Source: an uncultured bacterium (GTDB taxonomy: Bacteria > Pseudomonadota > Gammaproteobacteria > Burkholderiales > Burkholderiaceae_E). Taken from it: a stretch of DNA of 45,298 nucleotides. Under the pieces are notes generated by a model. The model worked only from the letters and a program-made list of their open reading frames with translations, ran no database searches and was not told the origin of the DNA. Below, in pieces: positions 7,532 to 16,473 of the stretch (position 1 is its first letter; each line of letters starts with the position of its first letter). A program made the position numbers and the translations under genes. The stretch is taken from assembly GCA_903907905.1 (NCBI GenBank), contig CAIVPX010000063.1:1-45298 (forward strand). Reading direction: 5' to 3'.

Positions 7532-8647
7532 ATGACGATTAATTCAGAGGCCTTGCAGGGCGCGGTCGGCGCACCGGACATCGGGCAGTTGCGGCAGTGG
7601 GCGCACGACCTGGGGTTTGCCGCCCTGGGCGTCGCCGCGCTCGATCTGGCGGCCGCTGCGCCCGGCTTGAACGCCTGGCTCGAGGCGGGCTGGCACGGGT
7701 CGATGGATTATATGTCCCGGCACGCCGCGCTTCGGCTGGATCCGCCTGCCCTTATGCCCGGGGCGCTCAGCGCCGTGATGGTCAGCATGGACTACGCGCC
7801 CGAGGATCCCGACTGGGTCGAGGGCGCCTGGTCAACACTGGCCGACGGCGAACGCGCCTATGTGGCGCGGTACGCACTGGGCCGCGACTATCACAAGGTG
7901 GTGCGGGGGCGGTTGCAAAAGCTCGCCGAACGCCTGGCTGGTGCCATCGGGCCTTTCGGCTATCGCGCGTTTTGCGACTCAGCGCCCGTGCTCGAGGTAG
8001 AACTGGCCTCGCGCGCCGGACTGGGCTGGCGCGGCAAGCACACCTTGCTGATCGAGCGCTCGAGGGGTTCGATGTTTTTCATCGGAACGCTCTACACCGA
8101 CCTGCCGCTTGCGGCGAGCGAATCGGTGAGCGAACACTGTGGCCAGTGCGAGCGCTGCATTAGCGCCTGTCCGACCGGGGCGATCGTGGCGCCCTATCGG
8201 CTCGATGCGCGCCGCTGCATCAGCTATCTGACGATCGAACTTCGCGGAGCGATTCCCGAGCCCTTGCGACCGCTGATTGGAAACCGGATTTACGGATGCG
8301 ATGACTGCCAGTTGGCCTGCCCCTGGAACAAGTTCGCGGCCGCTGCCCGGGTGCCCGACTTCGCGGCCCGGCAGGGGCTGGATTCGTCCACGCTGGTATC
8401 GCTCTTTGCCTGGAGTCGCGAGCAGTTCGAGGCCTCGACTGCGGGCAGCGCCATTCGCCGTATCGGGCACGAGGGCTGGCTGCGCAACATCGCCGTCGCC
8501 TTGGGTAATGCGATCGATACCCGCGGGGCGGCCCGGGCTGCCGTGGTGGCGGCGCTGGTGTCGCGCTGCGAGGACCCCTCGGCGCTGGTGCGCGAGCATG
8601 TCGACTGGGCGCTGTCGAGACTGGCCGCTGCGAACCCGCCCGACTGA
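7532..8647 (+). CDS. queG: Epoxyqueuosine reductase QueG
   Basis: QueG reduces epoxyqueuosine to queuosine at tRNA position 34, using cobalamin and two [4Fe-4S] clusters. The 371-residue protein has the first ferredoxin-type cluster CGQCERCISACPTGA starting at Cys203 and the second CDDCQLACPW starting at about Cys256, the spacing typical of the family. The catalytic N-terminal domain contains the conserved ARYALGRDYHK segment, and HEAT-like repeats follow the clusters. The ATG at 7532 lacks a Shine-Dalgarno. Head-to-head placement with tsaE, another tRNA modification gene, with almost no spacer means the two promoters must overlap each other's coding sequence or 5' end. Confidence 0.97.
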   Translation: MTINSEALQGAVGAPDIGQLRQWAHDLGFAALGVAALDLAAAAPGLNAWLEAGWHGSMDYMSRHAALRLDPPALMPGALSAVMVSMDYAPEDPDWVEGAWSTLADGERAYVARYALGRDYHKVVRGRLQKLAERLAGAIGPFGYRAFCDSAPVLEVELASRAGLGWRGKHTLLIERSRGSMFFIGTLYTDLPLAASESVSEHCGQCERCISACPTGAIVAPYRLDARRCISYLTIELRGAIPEPLRPLIGNRIYGCDDCQLACPWNKFAAAARVPDFAARQGLDSSTLVSLFAWSREQFEASTAGSAIRRIGHEGWLRNIAVALGNAIDTRGAARAAVVAALVSRCEDPSALVREHVDWALSRLAAANPPD

Positions 8648-8654
8648 TCAGTCA

Positions 8655-8698
8655 TCCGACTGAGGACTCAGACGGGGGCGTCTGGCGGGTGAGTCGGA
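8655..8698. terminator. Two-tier hairpin between convergent queG and AEC permease genes
   Basis: An outer 7-bp stem (TCCGACT 8655-8661 with AGTCGGA 8692-8698) encloses an inner perfect 6-bp stem CAGACG-GGGG-CGTCTG (8669-8684). The symmetric position between two converging stop codons suggests a bidirectional terminator. No T-run follows on either strand. Confidence 0.45.
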
Positions 8699-8702
8699 CC
8701 AG

Positions 8703-9617
8703 TCAGACCACCGAAAGCCAGAAGGGAAGGGCCAGCGCCGAGGCGAGCAGCGAGAGGCTCACCAGCATCGCCACAAAGGGCCCGTCGCCGCCCGTGCGAC
8801 TCGCGAGAATGTAGGAGGCGGGTGCGGTGGGCAGCGAGGCATAGATGACCACGATGGCGGCCGACAGCCCGGGCAGCTCGAGCTGCCGGGCGAGCAGCAG
8901 CGCCACCAGCGGCATCACCCCCAGCTTGATGGCGGTGAACCAGGTCGCCAGGCGCAGCGCGCTCGCCCGATAGGCGCCATCGGCCGAGGCCAGGCGCCCC
9001 AGGCGTAGTCCTGCGCCCGCGCTCAGCAGACCGAGTGCGAGCGAGGCAGCGCCCAGCCGATCGAGGGTGGCGCTGGCCGGCGCAGGCAGTTGCAGTTGGG
9101 CGAAGTTGGCCAGCAGCCCGCCCACGGTGGCAATCAACAGCGGATTGCGGGCGAGCTCGCGCACGACACTGCCTCCCGCATTGCGGGCGAGAGGCCAGAC
9201 GGCCGCTACATTGATCAGCGGAACGGCCACGCCGATGATGACGGCCGCCAGCGAGACGCCGGCTTCGCCCGCGAGCCGGTGTGAGAGCGCGAGCATGATG
9301 TAGGAATTGAAGCGGAAGGCGCACTGCACGCCCGAGGCAAACTGCAGCGACTGCGGCTTGAGCAGGGGCTTGGCGGCATAGCCGAGCGCGACGCCGACCG
9401 CGATCGCACCCAGGGCGGCGGCCAGAGCCGGGCCCGCCTGCGCCACGACGATGGGCGTGCGCGATACGGTGCCAAACAACAGTGCCGGAAACAGCACGAA
9501 GTAGGTAAGCTTCTCGAGCGCGGACCAGAAGGCCGCGTCTTTGAAGAAGCTCCGGTTCAGCGCAAAGCCGATCGCGATCAGCGCGAGATCCGGAAGAAGA
9601 AGCCGGGCGGTATCCAT
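8703..9617 (-). CDS. AEC family transporter (auxin efflux carrier type)
   Basis: This 304-residue protein is an inner-membrane permease with about ten hydrophobic segments arranged as two halves. It belongs to the AEC/BASS-like secondary transporters (family of MdcF and bacterial auxin-carrier homologues). Recognisable features are FVLFPALLF in an early helix, GVQCAFRFNSYIMLAL in the crossover region, and the C-terminal ASLPTAPASYILA motif with a helix-breaking Pro. The substrate is probably a small carboxylate but cannot be read. The ATG at 9617 was chosen because the protein then begins MDTARLLLPD, right before the first membrane helix; upstream in-frame sequence lies within xerD. Its start codon overlaps that of divergent xerD by two bases. 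Confidence 0.85.
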   Translation of the reverse strand: MDTARLLLPDLALIAIGFALNRSFFKDAAFWSALEKLTYFVLFPALLFGTVSRTPIVVAQAGPALAAALGAIAVGVALGYAAKPLLKPQSLQFASGVQCAFRFNSYIMLALSHRLAGEAGVSLAAVIIGVAVPLINVAAVWPLARNAGGSVVRELARNPLLIATVGGLLANFAQLQLPAPASATLDRLGAASLALGLLSAGAGLRLGRLASADGAYRASALRLATWFTAIKLGVMPLVALLLARQLELPGLSAAIVVIYASLPTAPASYILASRTGGDGPFVAMLVSLSLLASALALPFWLSVV

Positions 9618-10536
9618 GATGAGTGTTTCCAGCCAGAGTGTATCGGAGCAGAGTCGCGGGCTCGTCGAGACCTTCGTCGAATCGGTCTGGCTTGAAGACG
9701 GGCTGTCTCGCAATACGCTCGCCGCGTACCGCCGTGACCTGCTGTTGCTGGCCGACTGGCTGGCGCAGACCCGTGCGGTCGAACTGGCCGTAGCAGTCGA
9801 AGCCGACCTGCACGCCTACATCGCGGCGCGTCATGCGGATTCACGACCGGCCAGCAGCAACCGGCGCCTGTCGGTGTTTCGTCGCTTCTATCGCTATCTG
9901 GTTCGCGAGCGTCATCGCGAAGATGATCCCACGGTGCGTGTACGCTCGGCGCGCCAGCCGCCACGGTTTCCCACCACCCTGAGCGAGGCCCAGGTCGAGG
10001 CGCTGCTGGCCGCCCCCGAGGTGAGTACGCCGCTCGGGCTGCGCGATCGGGCGATGCTCGAGACGCTCTACGCCACGGGGCTGCGCGTGTCGGAACTGGT
10101 GGGTTTGCCTGCGGTGGGCGTGGCGCTCGATCAGGGGGTGCTGCGTGTGATCGGCAAGGGCGACAAGGAGCGCCTGGTCCCGCTTGGCGAGGATGCCGTG
10201 GCCTGGATCGAGCGCTGGCTGCGCCAGGGACGGGTGAGCGTGCTGGGCGAGCGGGCCGCAGATGCGCTCTTTCTCACGCATCGCGCGCAGCCTATGACTC
10301 GGCAGATGTTCTGGACGCTGATCAAGCGGTACGCGGTCATCGCAGGCATTCGCGCGCCCCTGTCGCCGCATACGCTGCGTCACGCATTCGCCACGCATTT
10401 GCTACACCATGGTGCCGACCTGCGGGTGGTGCAGTTGCTGCTGGGTCACGCCGACATCTCCACCACGCAGGTCTACACGCATATCGCGCGCGAGCGTCTG
10501 CGCAGCCTCCATGCCCGGCACCATCCGCGGGGCTGA
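9616..10536 (+). CDS. xerD: Site-specific tyrosine recombinase XerD
   Basis: XerD resolves chromosome dimers at dif with XerC and FtsK. The 306-residue protein carries the SAM-like N-terminal core-binding domain and a C-terminal catalytic domain with every expected residue: Arg157 (TGLRVSEL), Lys181 (GKGDKERLVP), His252 and Arg255 (HTLRHAF), His278 (LGHADIS) and nucleophile Tyr287 (TTQVYTH). The C-terminus RLRSLHARHHPRG matches XerD rather than XerC or phage integrases. The start is ATG 9616 or ATG 9619 in tandem; GGCGG about 5-8 nt upstream is the only Shine-Dalgarno candidate. The first ATG overlaps the AEC permease start on the other strand (shared CATG). No mobile-element genes surround it, so it is the housekeeping enzyme. 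Confidence 0.95.
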   Translation: MMSVSSQSVSEQSRGLVETFVESVWLEDGLSRNTLAAYRRDLLLLADWLAQTRAVELAVAVEADLHAYIAARHADSRPASSNRRLSVFRRFYRYLVRERHREDDPTVRVRSARQPPRFPTTLSEAQVEALLAAPEVSTPLGLRDRAMLETLYATGLRVSELVGLPAVGVALDQGVLRVIGKGDKERLVPLGEDAVAWIERWLRQGRVSVLGERAADALFLTHRAQPMTRQMFWTLIKRYAVIAGIRAPLSPHTLRHAFATHLLHHGADLRVVQLLLGHADISTTQVYTHIARERLRSLHARHHPRG

Positions 10537-10578
10537 TTCGGGCATACTCCGCGCGCACGGATCAGGAGACGACAAGCG

Positions 10579-11589
10579 ATGCGAGTGGCAGTGGTGGGAC
10601 TGGGCGCCGTGGGGGGGCTGATCGCCGCCAGGCTGGCCCGAAGCGGTATCGAGGTCTGCGGTCTGGCGCGAGGCGCCACGCTGCAAGCCGTGCGGCGTGA
10701 CGGCCTGCAGGTGATCGAAATTGCCGACGGCCGGGAATCGCGTTTTTCGGCCGAACTCAAGGTGAGCGACGACCCCCGTGACCTGGGCACGCCCGATGTG
10801 GTCGTGCTGGCGGTCAAGGCGCCCGCCTTGCATGCGGTGGCGCCCTCGGTGGCCGCCTTGTTGGGCGAGCACACCTCAATCCTGTGTGCGATGAACGGGG
10901 TGCCGTGGTGGTTCTTTCACGGTCTTGACCCGGCGCTGGCGGCGCGGCGCTGGGGCTCGATCGACCCGGATGGCTCAATCGCCAGCCAGATGCCCGTCGA
11001 CCGGGTGATTGGTTCAGTGCTGCACCTAGGGGCCTCCACGCCCGCGCCGGGTGTGGTCAGACTTACCACGCCGGCGCGAATCATTGTGGGTGAACCCCAG
11101 GGCGGGCAGAGCGAGCGCAGCCATCGCGTGGCCGACGCGCTCGAGGTTGCCGGTTTCATCACCGAGCGCGCGCCCGTCATCCAGCAGGAGGTCTGGCTTA
11201 AACTCTGGGGCAACATGACCATGAATCCGGTCTCGGCGATCACCGGGGCCACCGCCGATCGATTGCTCGATGACGACCTGGTGCGTGGCTTTCTCAGTCA
11301 GGTGATGATCGAAGCGGCGCAGATTGGCGCGCGGATCGGTTTGCCGATCAGCATGACGCCCGAGGCGCGTCATGCGATTACGCGCCAGATTGGCGCGGCC
11401 AAGACGTCCATGCTGCAGGATGTCGAAGCGGGGCGCGCGATCGAGCTCGATGCGCTGGTGGGTGCGGTGCAGGAAATCGGCCGGGTCTTGCAGGTGCCCA
11501 CGCCCTTTACCGATGCGCTCTTCGGCGTGTCGCGCCTCTTTGCTCGCGTCAAGGGCCTGTATCCGCCCGCACCACCCGCTCAGCCATGA
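10579..11589 (+). CDS. 2-dehydropantoate 2-reductase family protein (PanE-like)
   Basis: The 336-residue protein is a ketopantoate reductase-fold NADPH enzyme; the classical role is reducing 2-dehydropantoate to pantoate for coenzyme A. The Rossmann loop VVGLGAVGG lies at residues 5-13, the VVVLAVKAPAL segment follows, and the C-terminal domain carries KLWGNMTMNPVSAITG with the presumed catalytic lysine. AGGAG lies 11 nt before the ATG. It is followed by ybaK with an ATGA overlap, so the two are coupled. Many genomes carry several paralogues acting on other 2-keto acids, so the pantothenate assignment is probable, not certain. Confidence 0.85.
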   Translation: MRVAVVGLGAVGGLIAARLARSGIEVCGLARGATLQAVRRDGLQVIEIADGRESRFSAELKVSDDPRDLGTPDVVVLAVKAPALHAVAPSVAALLGEHTSILCAMNGVPWWFFHGLDPALAARRWGSIDPDGSIASQMPVDRVIGSVLHLGASTPAPGVVRLTTPARIIVGEPQGGQSERSHRVADALEVAGFITERAPVIQQEVWLKLWGNMTMNPVSAITGATADRLLDDDLVRGFLSQVMIEAAQIGARIGLPISMTPEARHAITRQIGAAKTSMLQDVEAGRAIELDALVGAVQEIGRVLQVPTPFTDALFGVSRLFARVKGLYPPAPPAQP

Positions 11590-12080
11590 ACGACCGCGCC
11601 CGCCATGTGTCGGAGACGCCCGCTACGCGCTTTCTCAGGCAGCGCTCGGTCGTGTTCAGCGAGCATCCCTACGACTATGTCGAGCATGGCGGGACCGCCG
11701 AATCGGCGCGCCAGTTGGGGGTCGATGAGCACGGCGTCTTCAAGACCCTGATCATGCAGGACGAGCGCGCCCGGCCGCTGGTGGTGCTCATGCATGGTGA
11801 CCGCAAGGTCTCGACCAAGGCACTGGCCAGGCAGATCGGGGTCAAGTCGGTCGAGCCCTGCGAACCCGAGGTCGCCAACCGGCACACGGGCTATCTGGTG
11901 GGGGGCACCTCGCCCTTCGGGCTGAAGAAAGCCATACCGGTCTACCATGAGGCGGCTATGGTCGAGTTCGATCGCGTGTATCTCAATGGCGGCCGTCGCG
12001 GCTATCTGGTGTCGCTTGCGCCGCAGGTGATCATTGATCTGCTCGGGTCGCGGCCGGTCAACTGCGCCCTCGACAAATAG
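11586..12080 (+). CDS. ybaK: Cys-tRNA(Pro)/Cys-tRNA(Cys) deacylase YbaK
   Basis: This 164-residue protein belongs to the YbaK/ProX trans-editing family, which hydrolyses cysteine mischarged on tRNA(Pro). The conserved features are the KTLIMQ segment with the catalytic-pocket Lys, [11 protein letters not shown], and the [13 protein letters not shown] loop that lines the active site. Length and motif spacing match the family. The start codon overlaps the stop of the PanE-like gene (ATGA), and plsY follows after 8 nt, making a short co-directional cluster. Confidence 0.93.
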   Translation: MNDRARHVSETPATRFLRQRSVVFSEHPYDYVEHGGTAESARQLGVDEHGVFKTLIMQDERARPLVVLMHGDRKVSTKALARQIGVKSVEPCEPEVANRHTGYLVGGTSPFGLKKAIPVYHEAAMVEFDRVYLNGGRRGYLVSLAPQVIIDLLGSRPVNCALDK

Positions 12081-12088
12081 GAGCCCGC

Positions 12089-12790
12089 ATGAACGCGACG
12101 AGTCTGCTTGGCGTGGCGGTGGCTTACCTGATCGGGTCAGTGTCCTTCGCGGTGGTGGTCAGCCGCCTGATGGGGCTGGCCGATCCGCGGACCTATGGCT
12201 CGGGCAATCCCGGCGCGACCAACGTGCTGCGCAGCGGCAGCAAGCCTGCGGCGCTGCTCACCCTGCTGGGTGACGCGCTCAAGGGCGTCGTGGCCGTGCT
12301 GCTCGCGCGCCATCTGGGGGCCCTCTGGGGCTGGGGCGAGGCAACGGTCACGCTGGCGGGTCTGGCCGCCTTCATCGGCCATCTGTATCCGGTCTTTCAT
12401 CGCTTTCAGGGCGGCAAGGGCGTGGCCACGGCCGCGGGCGTGCTGCTTGCGGTCGATCCGGTGATCGGCGGGGCCACGGCGCTCACCTGGCTGATCATCG
12501 CGTTCTTTTTTCGCTATTCGTCGCTGGCTGCGCTGGTGGCCGCGGCGTTCGCGCCCCTATGGCAGGGGTTCATGCACGGGACAGACATGCGAATGGCCGC
12601 CATCGCGGTGATGAGTGCCTTGCTGGTTTGGCGCCATCGCGCCAACATCGCCAAACTGCTGAACGGAACCGAATCAAGGATCGGTGGTTCGCGCAGTGCT
12701 GGCGCCGCCAGTGATGCCAGTGCTGCTAGTGCTGTCCAGGGTGCCGGCGCTTCGCGCGAGCAAGAGCCCCCGCATGCGGATCGGCGTTGA
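12089..12790 (+). CDS. plsY: Acyl-phosphate glycerol-3-phosphate acyltransferase PlsY
   Basis: PlsY uses acyl-phosphate to acylate glycerol 3-phosphate, the first step of phospholipid synthesis in the inner membrane. Conserved motifs are [14 protein letters not shown] at the N-terminus, [11 protein letters not shown] (glycerol-3-phosphate site) and [14 protein letters not shown] (acyl-phosphate site), with about five membrane segments. At 233 residues it is longer than the usual 200-210 because of a C-terminal Ser/Ala/Gly-rich tail after residue about 195, which overlaps the 5' end of the next gene. A clear AGGAG lies 6 nt before the ATG. Confidence 0.95.
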   Translation: MNATSLLGVAVAYLIGSVSFAVVVSRLMGLADPRTYGSGNPGATNVLRSGSKPAALLTLLGDALKGVVAVLLARHLGALWGWGEATVTLAGLAAFIGHLYPVFHRFQGGKGVATAAGVLLAVDPVIGGATALTWLIIAFFFRYSSLAALVAAAFAPLWQGFMHGTDMRMAAIAVMSALLVWRHRANIAKLLNGTESRIGGSRSAGAASDASAASAVQGAGASREQEPPHADRR

Positions 12791-13802
12791 CCTCGGCGGC
12801 ACCAAAATCGAGGCCATCGCGCTGGACGATCGCGGGGCCGCGCTCGTGCGGCGGCGCATCGCAGCGCCCCAGGGCGACTACTCCCGCACAATCGATGCGA
12901 TCGGCTCGCTGATTGCCGAGGTCGAGCGCGAGGCCGTGCGCGCGCAGCCCGGGGCTCTGGCTGGCGCGCCCGATGCGGGCCAGGCGATTGCGCCCGCCTG
13001 CGGCATCGGCATCGGCATCCCCGGCTCGCTCTCGCCCGCCACAGGTCTGGTTCGCAATGCCAACTCCACCTGGCTGATCGGTCGCCCGTTGGCGCAAGAC
13101 CTCGAGCATGCGCTGGGCCGTCCTGTCCGGATCGAAAACGATGCCAACTGCTTTGCCATGTCGGAGGCCATGGATGGCGCCGGCGCGGGCGCGGACGTGG
13201 TGTTCGGCGTCATTCTCGGAACCGGGGTCGGCGGCGCAGTGGTCGTGCATGGCCGCGTGCTGCGGGGCGCCATGGCCATCGCGGGCGAGTGGGGACACAA
13301 TCGGCTGCCCGCGTCCGACGACCCAGGTCTTCAGGCGGCCGAGTGGCCCGGGCCTGCGTGTTATTGCGGGCGACGCGGGTGCATCGAAACCTTCCTGAGC
13401 GGACCCGGTTGGCTGGCCCGACACGGCTCTGGCGCGGCGGCTGGCGAGTCTTTGCTCCACCCGCCTCATGCGGCGCAAGGGCCGGGACGCCCGGTCGCTT
13501 CGGTCCAAGCGCTGGTTGGCGCCCTGCGCGCCGGCGATCAGCAGGCTCGGGAAAGTTTCGATCGCTACGTGGACCGGCTATCCAGGGCGCTGGCCGCCGT
13601 CATCAACGTGCTGGACCCTGATGTGATCGTGCTGGGGGGCGGGCTCAGCAATATCGACGAGCTGTATGGCGCTGTGCCGGTGCGCTGGTCGCGCCATGTG
13701 TTTTCAGATCGGGTCGACACCCGTTTGTGCAAGGCCGTTCACGGCGATTCGTCAGGGGTGCGTGGCGCGGCGTGGCTCTGGCCCGCGGGCTATCCGGGCT
13801 GA
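12774..13802 (+). CDS. ROK family sugar kinase (fructokinase-like)
   Basis: The 342-residue protein is an ATP-dependent sugar kinase of the ROK family. It shows the phosphate-1 loop [11 protein letters not shown] at residues 4-14, IENDANCF with the catalytic Asp, the phosphate-2 loop [18 protein letters not shown], and the zinc site [12 protein letters not shown], which matches C-x-C-G-x2-G-C-x-E. GGGLSNID near the end is the adenosine-binding motif. The sugar is probably fructose, glucose or N-acetylglucosamine; the sequence does not settle it. The start at 12774 puts the phosphate loop at the normal distance; it overlaps plsY by 17 nt. Its 3' end overlaps convergent tsaD by 13 nt. Confidence 0.9.
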   Translation: MRIGVDLGGTKIEAIALDDRGAALVRRRIAAPQGDYSRTIDAIGSLIAEVEREAVRAQPGALAGAPDAGQAIAPACGIGIGIPGSLSPATGLVRNANSTWLIGRPLAQDLEHALGRPVRIENDANCFAMSEAMDGAGAGADVVFGVILGTGVGGAVVVHGRVLRGAMAIAGEWGHNRLPASDDPGLQAAEWPGPACYCGRRGCIETFLSGPGWLARHGSGAAAGESLLHPPHAAQGPGRPVASVQALVGALRAGDQQARESFDRYVDRLSRALAAVINVLDPDVIVLGGGLSNIDELYGAVPVRWSRHVFSDRVDTRLCKAVHGDSSGVRGAAWLWPAGYPG

Positions 13803-14836
13803 GCCGTCACCGGTTCGAGCGACTCCAGCGGCCAGCGGGGGCGGACCGAAAAGCCCGAGGGGATGCCCGCCGGGTGGCCCGCCTCGGCCATGGCCTGCAG
13901 GCGCAGCGCCCCGGCCAGGGCAATCATGGCGCCGTTGTCGGTACATAGGGCCGGCGGCGGGAAATAACAGCGAAATCCCTGGCGGCGCTGGGCTTCGGCA
14001 AGCCGCTGTCGCAATTGCCGGTTGGCGCTGACCCCGCCGGCGATGACCAAGCGTTCGCAACCGCTCGCCCGCACGGCTCGTACCGCCTTGGCCGCGAGCA
14101 CTTCGGTGATGGCCGACTCGACCTCGAGCGCCAGATCTGCCCGCGCTGCATCATCCGCCAGCCCACCGCCCACGGCGGTTCGAACCGCGGTCTTGAGGCC
14201 ACTGAAGCTGAAGTTGAGGCTGTCGTCATGAAGCAAGGGCCGGGGCAGTCGGAAGCGGCCCGGCCGGCCGGCTTCGCCGAGTTTCGAGAGGGCGGGCCCA
14301 CCCGGGTAGCCCAGGCCGAGCAGCTTGGCGCTTTTGTCGAAGGCTTCTCCGGCGGCATCATCCAGGGTGTCGCCGAGCAGCCGGTAGCGGCCGATCGACT
14401 CTACCGCCATGAGTTGCGTATGGCCGCCCGACGCCAGCAGCGCGACAAAGGGCATCTGCGGCGCTTCGTCGGCCAGCAGCGGTGACAGCAGGTGCCCTTC
14501 GAGGTGGTGCACGCCGATGCCGGGCCGCCCGAGCGCCCAGGCAAGCGAGGCCCCGACGCCCGACCCCACCAGCAGGGCGCCTGCGAGACCCGGGCCCTGT
14601 GTCCAGGCGACGGCATCGATCTGAGCCAGCGACAGGCCGGATTCGCCGAGCGCCTGACGCGCCAGAGGCAGTACCCGCCGGATATGGTCGCGCGAGGCGA
14701 GTTCAGGCACCACCCCGCCATAACGCTCGTGCATGGCCACCTGCGAGTGCAGGGCCTGTCCCAGCAGGCCGTCCCGAGTGCAGTAGACGGCGACGCCCGT
14801 CTCGTCGCACGAGGTTTCGATTCCGAGAACTCTCAT
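13790..14836 (-). CDS. tsaD: tRNA N6-adenosine threonylcarbamoyltransferase TsaD
   Basis: TsaD transfers the threonylcarbamoyl group to A37, using the intermediate made by TsaC and helped by TsaB and TsaE. The 348-residue protein begins with the ASKHA motif [10 protein letters not shown] (residues 5-14). It has the metal-binding HHLEGH pair of histidines, ASGGHTQL, the FSGLKTAV segment and the C-terminal CTDNGAMIA motif with the final metal-binding Asp. The ATG at 14836 is the usual TsaD start ([14 protein letters not shown]). No Shine-Dalgarno is seen; an extended -10-like TGC-AATACT ends 6 nt upstream. Its 3' end overlaps the ROK gene, tail to tail. Confidence 0.97.
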   Translation of the reverse strand: MRVLGIETSCDETGVAVYCTRDGLLGQALHSQVAMHERYGGVVPELASRDHIRRVLPLARQALGESGLSLAQIDAVAWTQGPGLAGALLVGSGVGASLAWALGRPGIGVHHLEGHLLSPLLADEAPQMPFVALLASGGHTQLMAVESIGRYRLLGDTLDDAAGEAFDKSAKLLGLGYPGGPALSKLGEAGRPGRFRLPRPLLHDDSLNFSFSGLKTAVRTAVGGGLADDAARADLALEVESAITEVLAAKAVRAVRASGCERLVIAGGVSANRQLRQRLAEAQRRQGFRCYFPPPALCTDNGAMIALAGALRLQAMAEAGHPAGIPSGFSVRPRWPLESLEPVTAQPG

Positions 14837-14842
14837 CGGCGT

Positions 14843-14851
14843 AGTATTGCA
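14843..14851 (-). promoter_or_regulatory. Extended -10-like element immediately upstream of tsaD
   Basis: On the minus strand TGC-AATACT ends 6 nt before the tsaD ATG, the same geometry seen at mutL, dedA and queG. No -35 is evident, as expected for an extended -10. The call rests mainly on the repeated spacing. Confidence 0.35.
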
Positions 14852-14915
14852 CGCAGTCCCGGTATCCTCCGGCCTCCTGCGGGCGTTGCCCGCGTGCTGT
14901 CGGCTTGCTTGCCCC

Positions 14916-16139
14916 ATGTCCTCCGACTCCTCTTTTGATCTCGCCGTCATCGGTGCGGGTGCCGCCGGGTTGATGTGCGCGGCAGTGGCCGCGCGCCGGG
15001 GGCTTCGGGTGGTGCTCATCGACCATGCGGTGCGGCGCGCAGAGAAGATCCGTATTTCGGGCGGTGGTCGCTGCAATTTCACCAACCTCGAGGGCGGGCG
15101 GATCGAACGCTACTTTGGCGAGCAGTCGGGGTTCGTCCGTCCGGCCTTGCGGGCCTACCCGCCCGATCGGTTCATTGCGCTGGTGCGTGCCCACGACATC
15201 GGGTTTCATGAAAAACACAAGGGCCAGCTTTTTTGTGATGACTCGTCCGAGCAGATCATCGACATGCTGGGCGCTGAATGCGCGCGCGGCGAGGTCACCG
15301 AAATGCGCCCCTGCGAGCTGCGTGCCTTGAGCCTTGCAAGCTCGCCGGGCAAAGCGCGATTTCTCCTCGATACCAGCGAGGGTAAGGTATCGGCGTCGCA
15401 TGTGGCAGTGGCTACCGGGGGGTTGTCGATTCCGAAGATCGGTGCCACGGATCTGGGCTACCGCCTCGCCCGGCAATTTGGTCACCGGGTGGTCGAACCC
15501 CGTCCCGCGCTTGTACCGCTAACCTTCGACGCGGCCGCGTGGGCCGACTTTGTGCCGCTCGCCGGCGTGGCACTTCCGGTCGGGATTCAATCGGGTGGAT
15601 CGCCAGTGTTTGAGGATGACCTGCTCTTTACTCACCGCGGGCTTTCCGGCCCGGCCGTGCTCCAGGCATCGAGCTTCTGGCGGTCCGGCACGAGCCTGGC
15701 CGTTGATCTCCTCAATGGGCTTGATGCGGCCCACTGGCTGTTCGCCGAACGCCAGCGGGCGGGCCAGCGACCGCTCGGCAGTGCGCTGGCCGATCGCCTG
15801 CCGCGGCGATTGGCCAGCGCCTGGGTCGAGCGGGCGGGCGGCCCGGACCTCGTTCGCCGCAGACTCGCCGAGTTGGGCAACCGGCAGATCGAACAGATCG
15901 CCGCCCAACTGCGCAGCTGGCAGATTCTGCCTGGCGGCACTGAGGGCTTTCGCAAGGCCGAGGTCACCTCGGGCGGCGTCGCCACCGAGGAGATCGACCC
16001 GCGCAGCATGCAGTCGCGGCGGGTCGCCGGCCTCTATTTCATCGGGGAAGTCCTGGATGTGACCGGTTGGCTCGGCGGCTACAACTTTCAGTGGGCCTGG
16101 GCCTCAGCCTTCGTCGCGGCGGATTCGATGGGGCGCTGA
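14916..16139 (+). CDS. NAD(P)/FAD-dependent oxidoreductase, HI0933/YhiN family
   Basis: This 407-residue protein is a flavoprotein of the HI0933 (BaiN-like) family. An FAD-binding Rossmann motif, [12 protein letters not shown], lies at about residues 11-22. The family hallmark [11 protein letters not shown] follows at about 47-57, and [18 protein letters not shown] near 170. The C-terminal [24 protein letters not shown] closes the FAD site. The physiological substrate of this widespread family is not established. The ATG at 14916 was chosen because it lies just before the Rossmann strand; an upstream TTG would add 23 unconserved residues. It is divergent from tsaD with a 79-bp gap. Confidence 0.88.
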   Translation: MSSDSSFDLAVIGAGAAGLMCAAVAARRGLRVVLIDHAVRRAEKIRISGGGRCNFTNLEGGRIERYFGEQSGFVRPALRAYPPDRFIALVRAHDIGFHEKHKGQLFCDDSSEQIIDMLGAECARGEVTEMRPCELRALSLASSPGKARFLLDTSEGKVSASHVAVATGGLSIPKIGATDLGYRLARQFGHRVVEPRPALVPLTFDAAAWADFVPLAGVALPVGIQSGGSPVFEDDLLFTHRGLSGPAVLQASSFWRSGTSLAVDLLNGLDAAHWLFAERQRAGQRPLGSALADRLPRRLASAWVERAGGPDLVRRRLAELGNRQIEQIAAQLRSWQILPGGTEGFRKAEVTSGGVATEEIDPRSMQSRRVAGLYFIGEVLDVTGWLGGYNFQWAWASAFVAADSMGR

Positions 16140-16199
16140 GGGGGGAGCCAGCGCGTGCGCCGCGGGCCGGAGCTGAAGGTCGTTGGGCAAGGCCTACAT

Positions 16200-16229
16200 T
16201 TGACTTTTTTCGTTCGATTGCTGTACGCT
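16200..16229 (+). promoter_or_regulatory. Sigma70-type promoter of rpsU
   Basis: TTGACT (16200-16205) and TACGCT (16224-16229) are separated by 18 bp, with a T-run directly after the -35. The expected start point lies about 25 nt before the rpsU ATG, leaving room for the very strong Shine-Dalgarno AGGGGGTGA. This is probably the main promoter of the rpsU-yqeY-dnaG(-rpoD) cluster. Confidence 0.6.
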
Positions 16230-16260
16230 TTCGGGTTCGACTGAAAGGGGGTGATTTTTA

Positions 16261-16473
16261 ATGCCGACGGTCCGAGTCAAGGAAAACGAGCCGTTTGATG
16301 TGGCGCTTCGGCGCTTTAAGCGAACGATCGAGAAAGCCGGAATCATCACCGAGCTTCGTGCGCGTGAGTTTTACGAGAAACCCACGTCTGAGCGCAAGCG
16401 CAAGAAGGCGGCCGCGGTCAAGCGCCATTACAAGCGCATCCGCAGCCAGATGCTCCCCAAGAAACTCTACTGA
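16261..16473 (+). CDS. rpsU: 30S ribosomal protein bS21
   Basis: The 70-residue basic protein is bS21 of the small subunit, located near the platform where mRNA enters. The start [21 protein letters not shown] and the C-terminal [10 protein letters not shown] segment match the family over full length. An almost ideal Shine-Dalgarno (AGGGGGTGA) precedes the ATG. It opens the macromolecular-synthesis cluster with yqeY, dnaG and rpoD, the normal betaproteobacterial order. Confidence 0.97.
   Translation: MPTVRVKENEPFDVALRRFKRTIEKAGIITELRAREFYEKPTSERKRKKAAAVKRHYKRIRSQMLPKKLY

Noticed and set aside
9616-10536. Tyrosine recombinase as a sign of a mobile element
   Set aside because: Motifs and C-terminus are those of housekeeping XerD; there are no flanking repeats, phage genes or att duplications.
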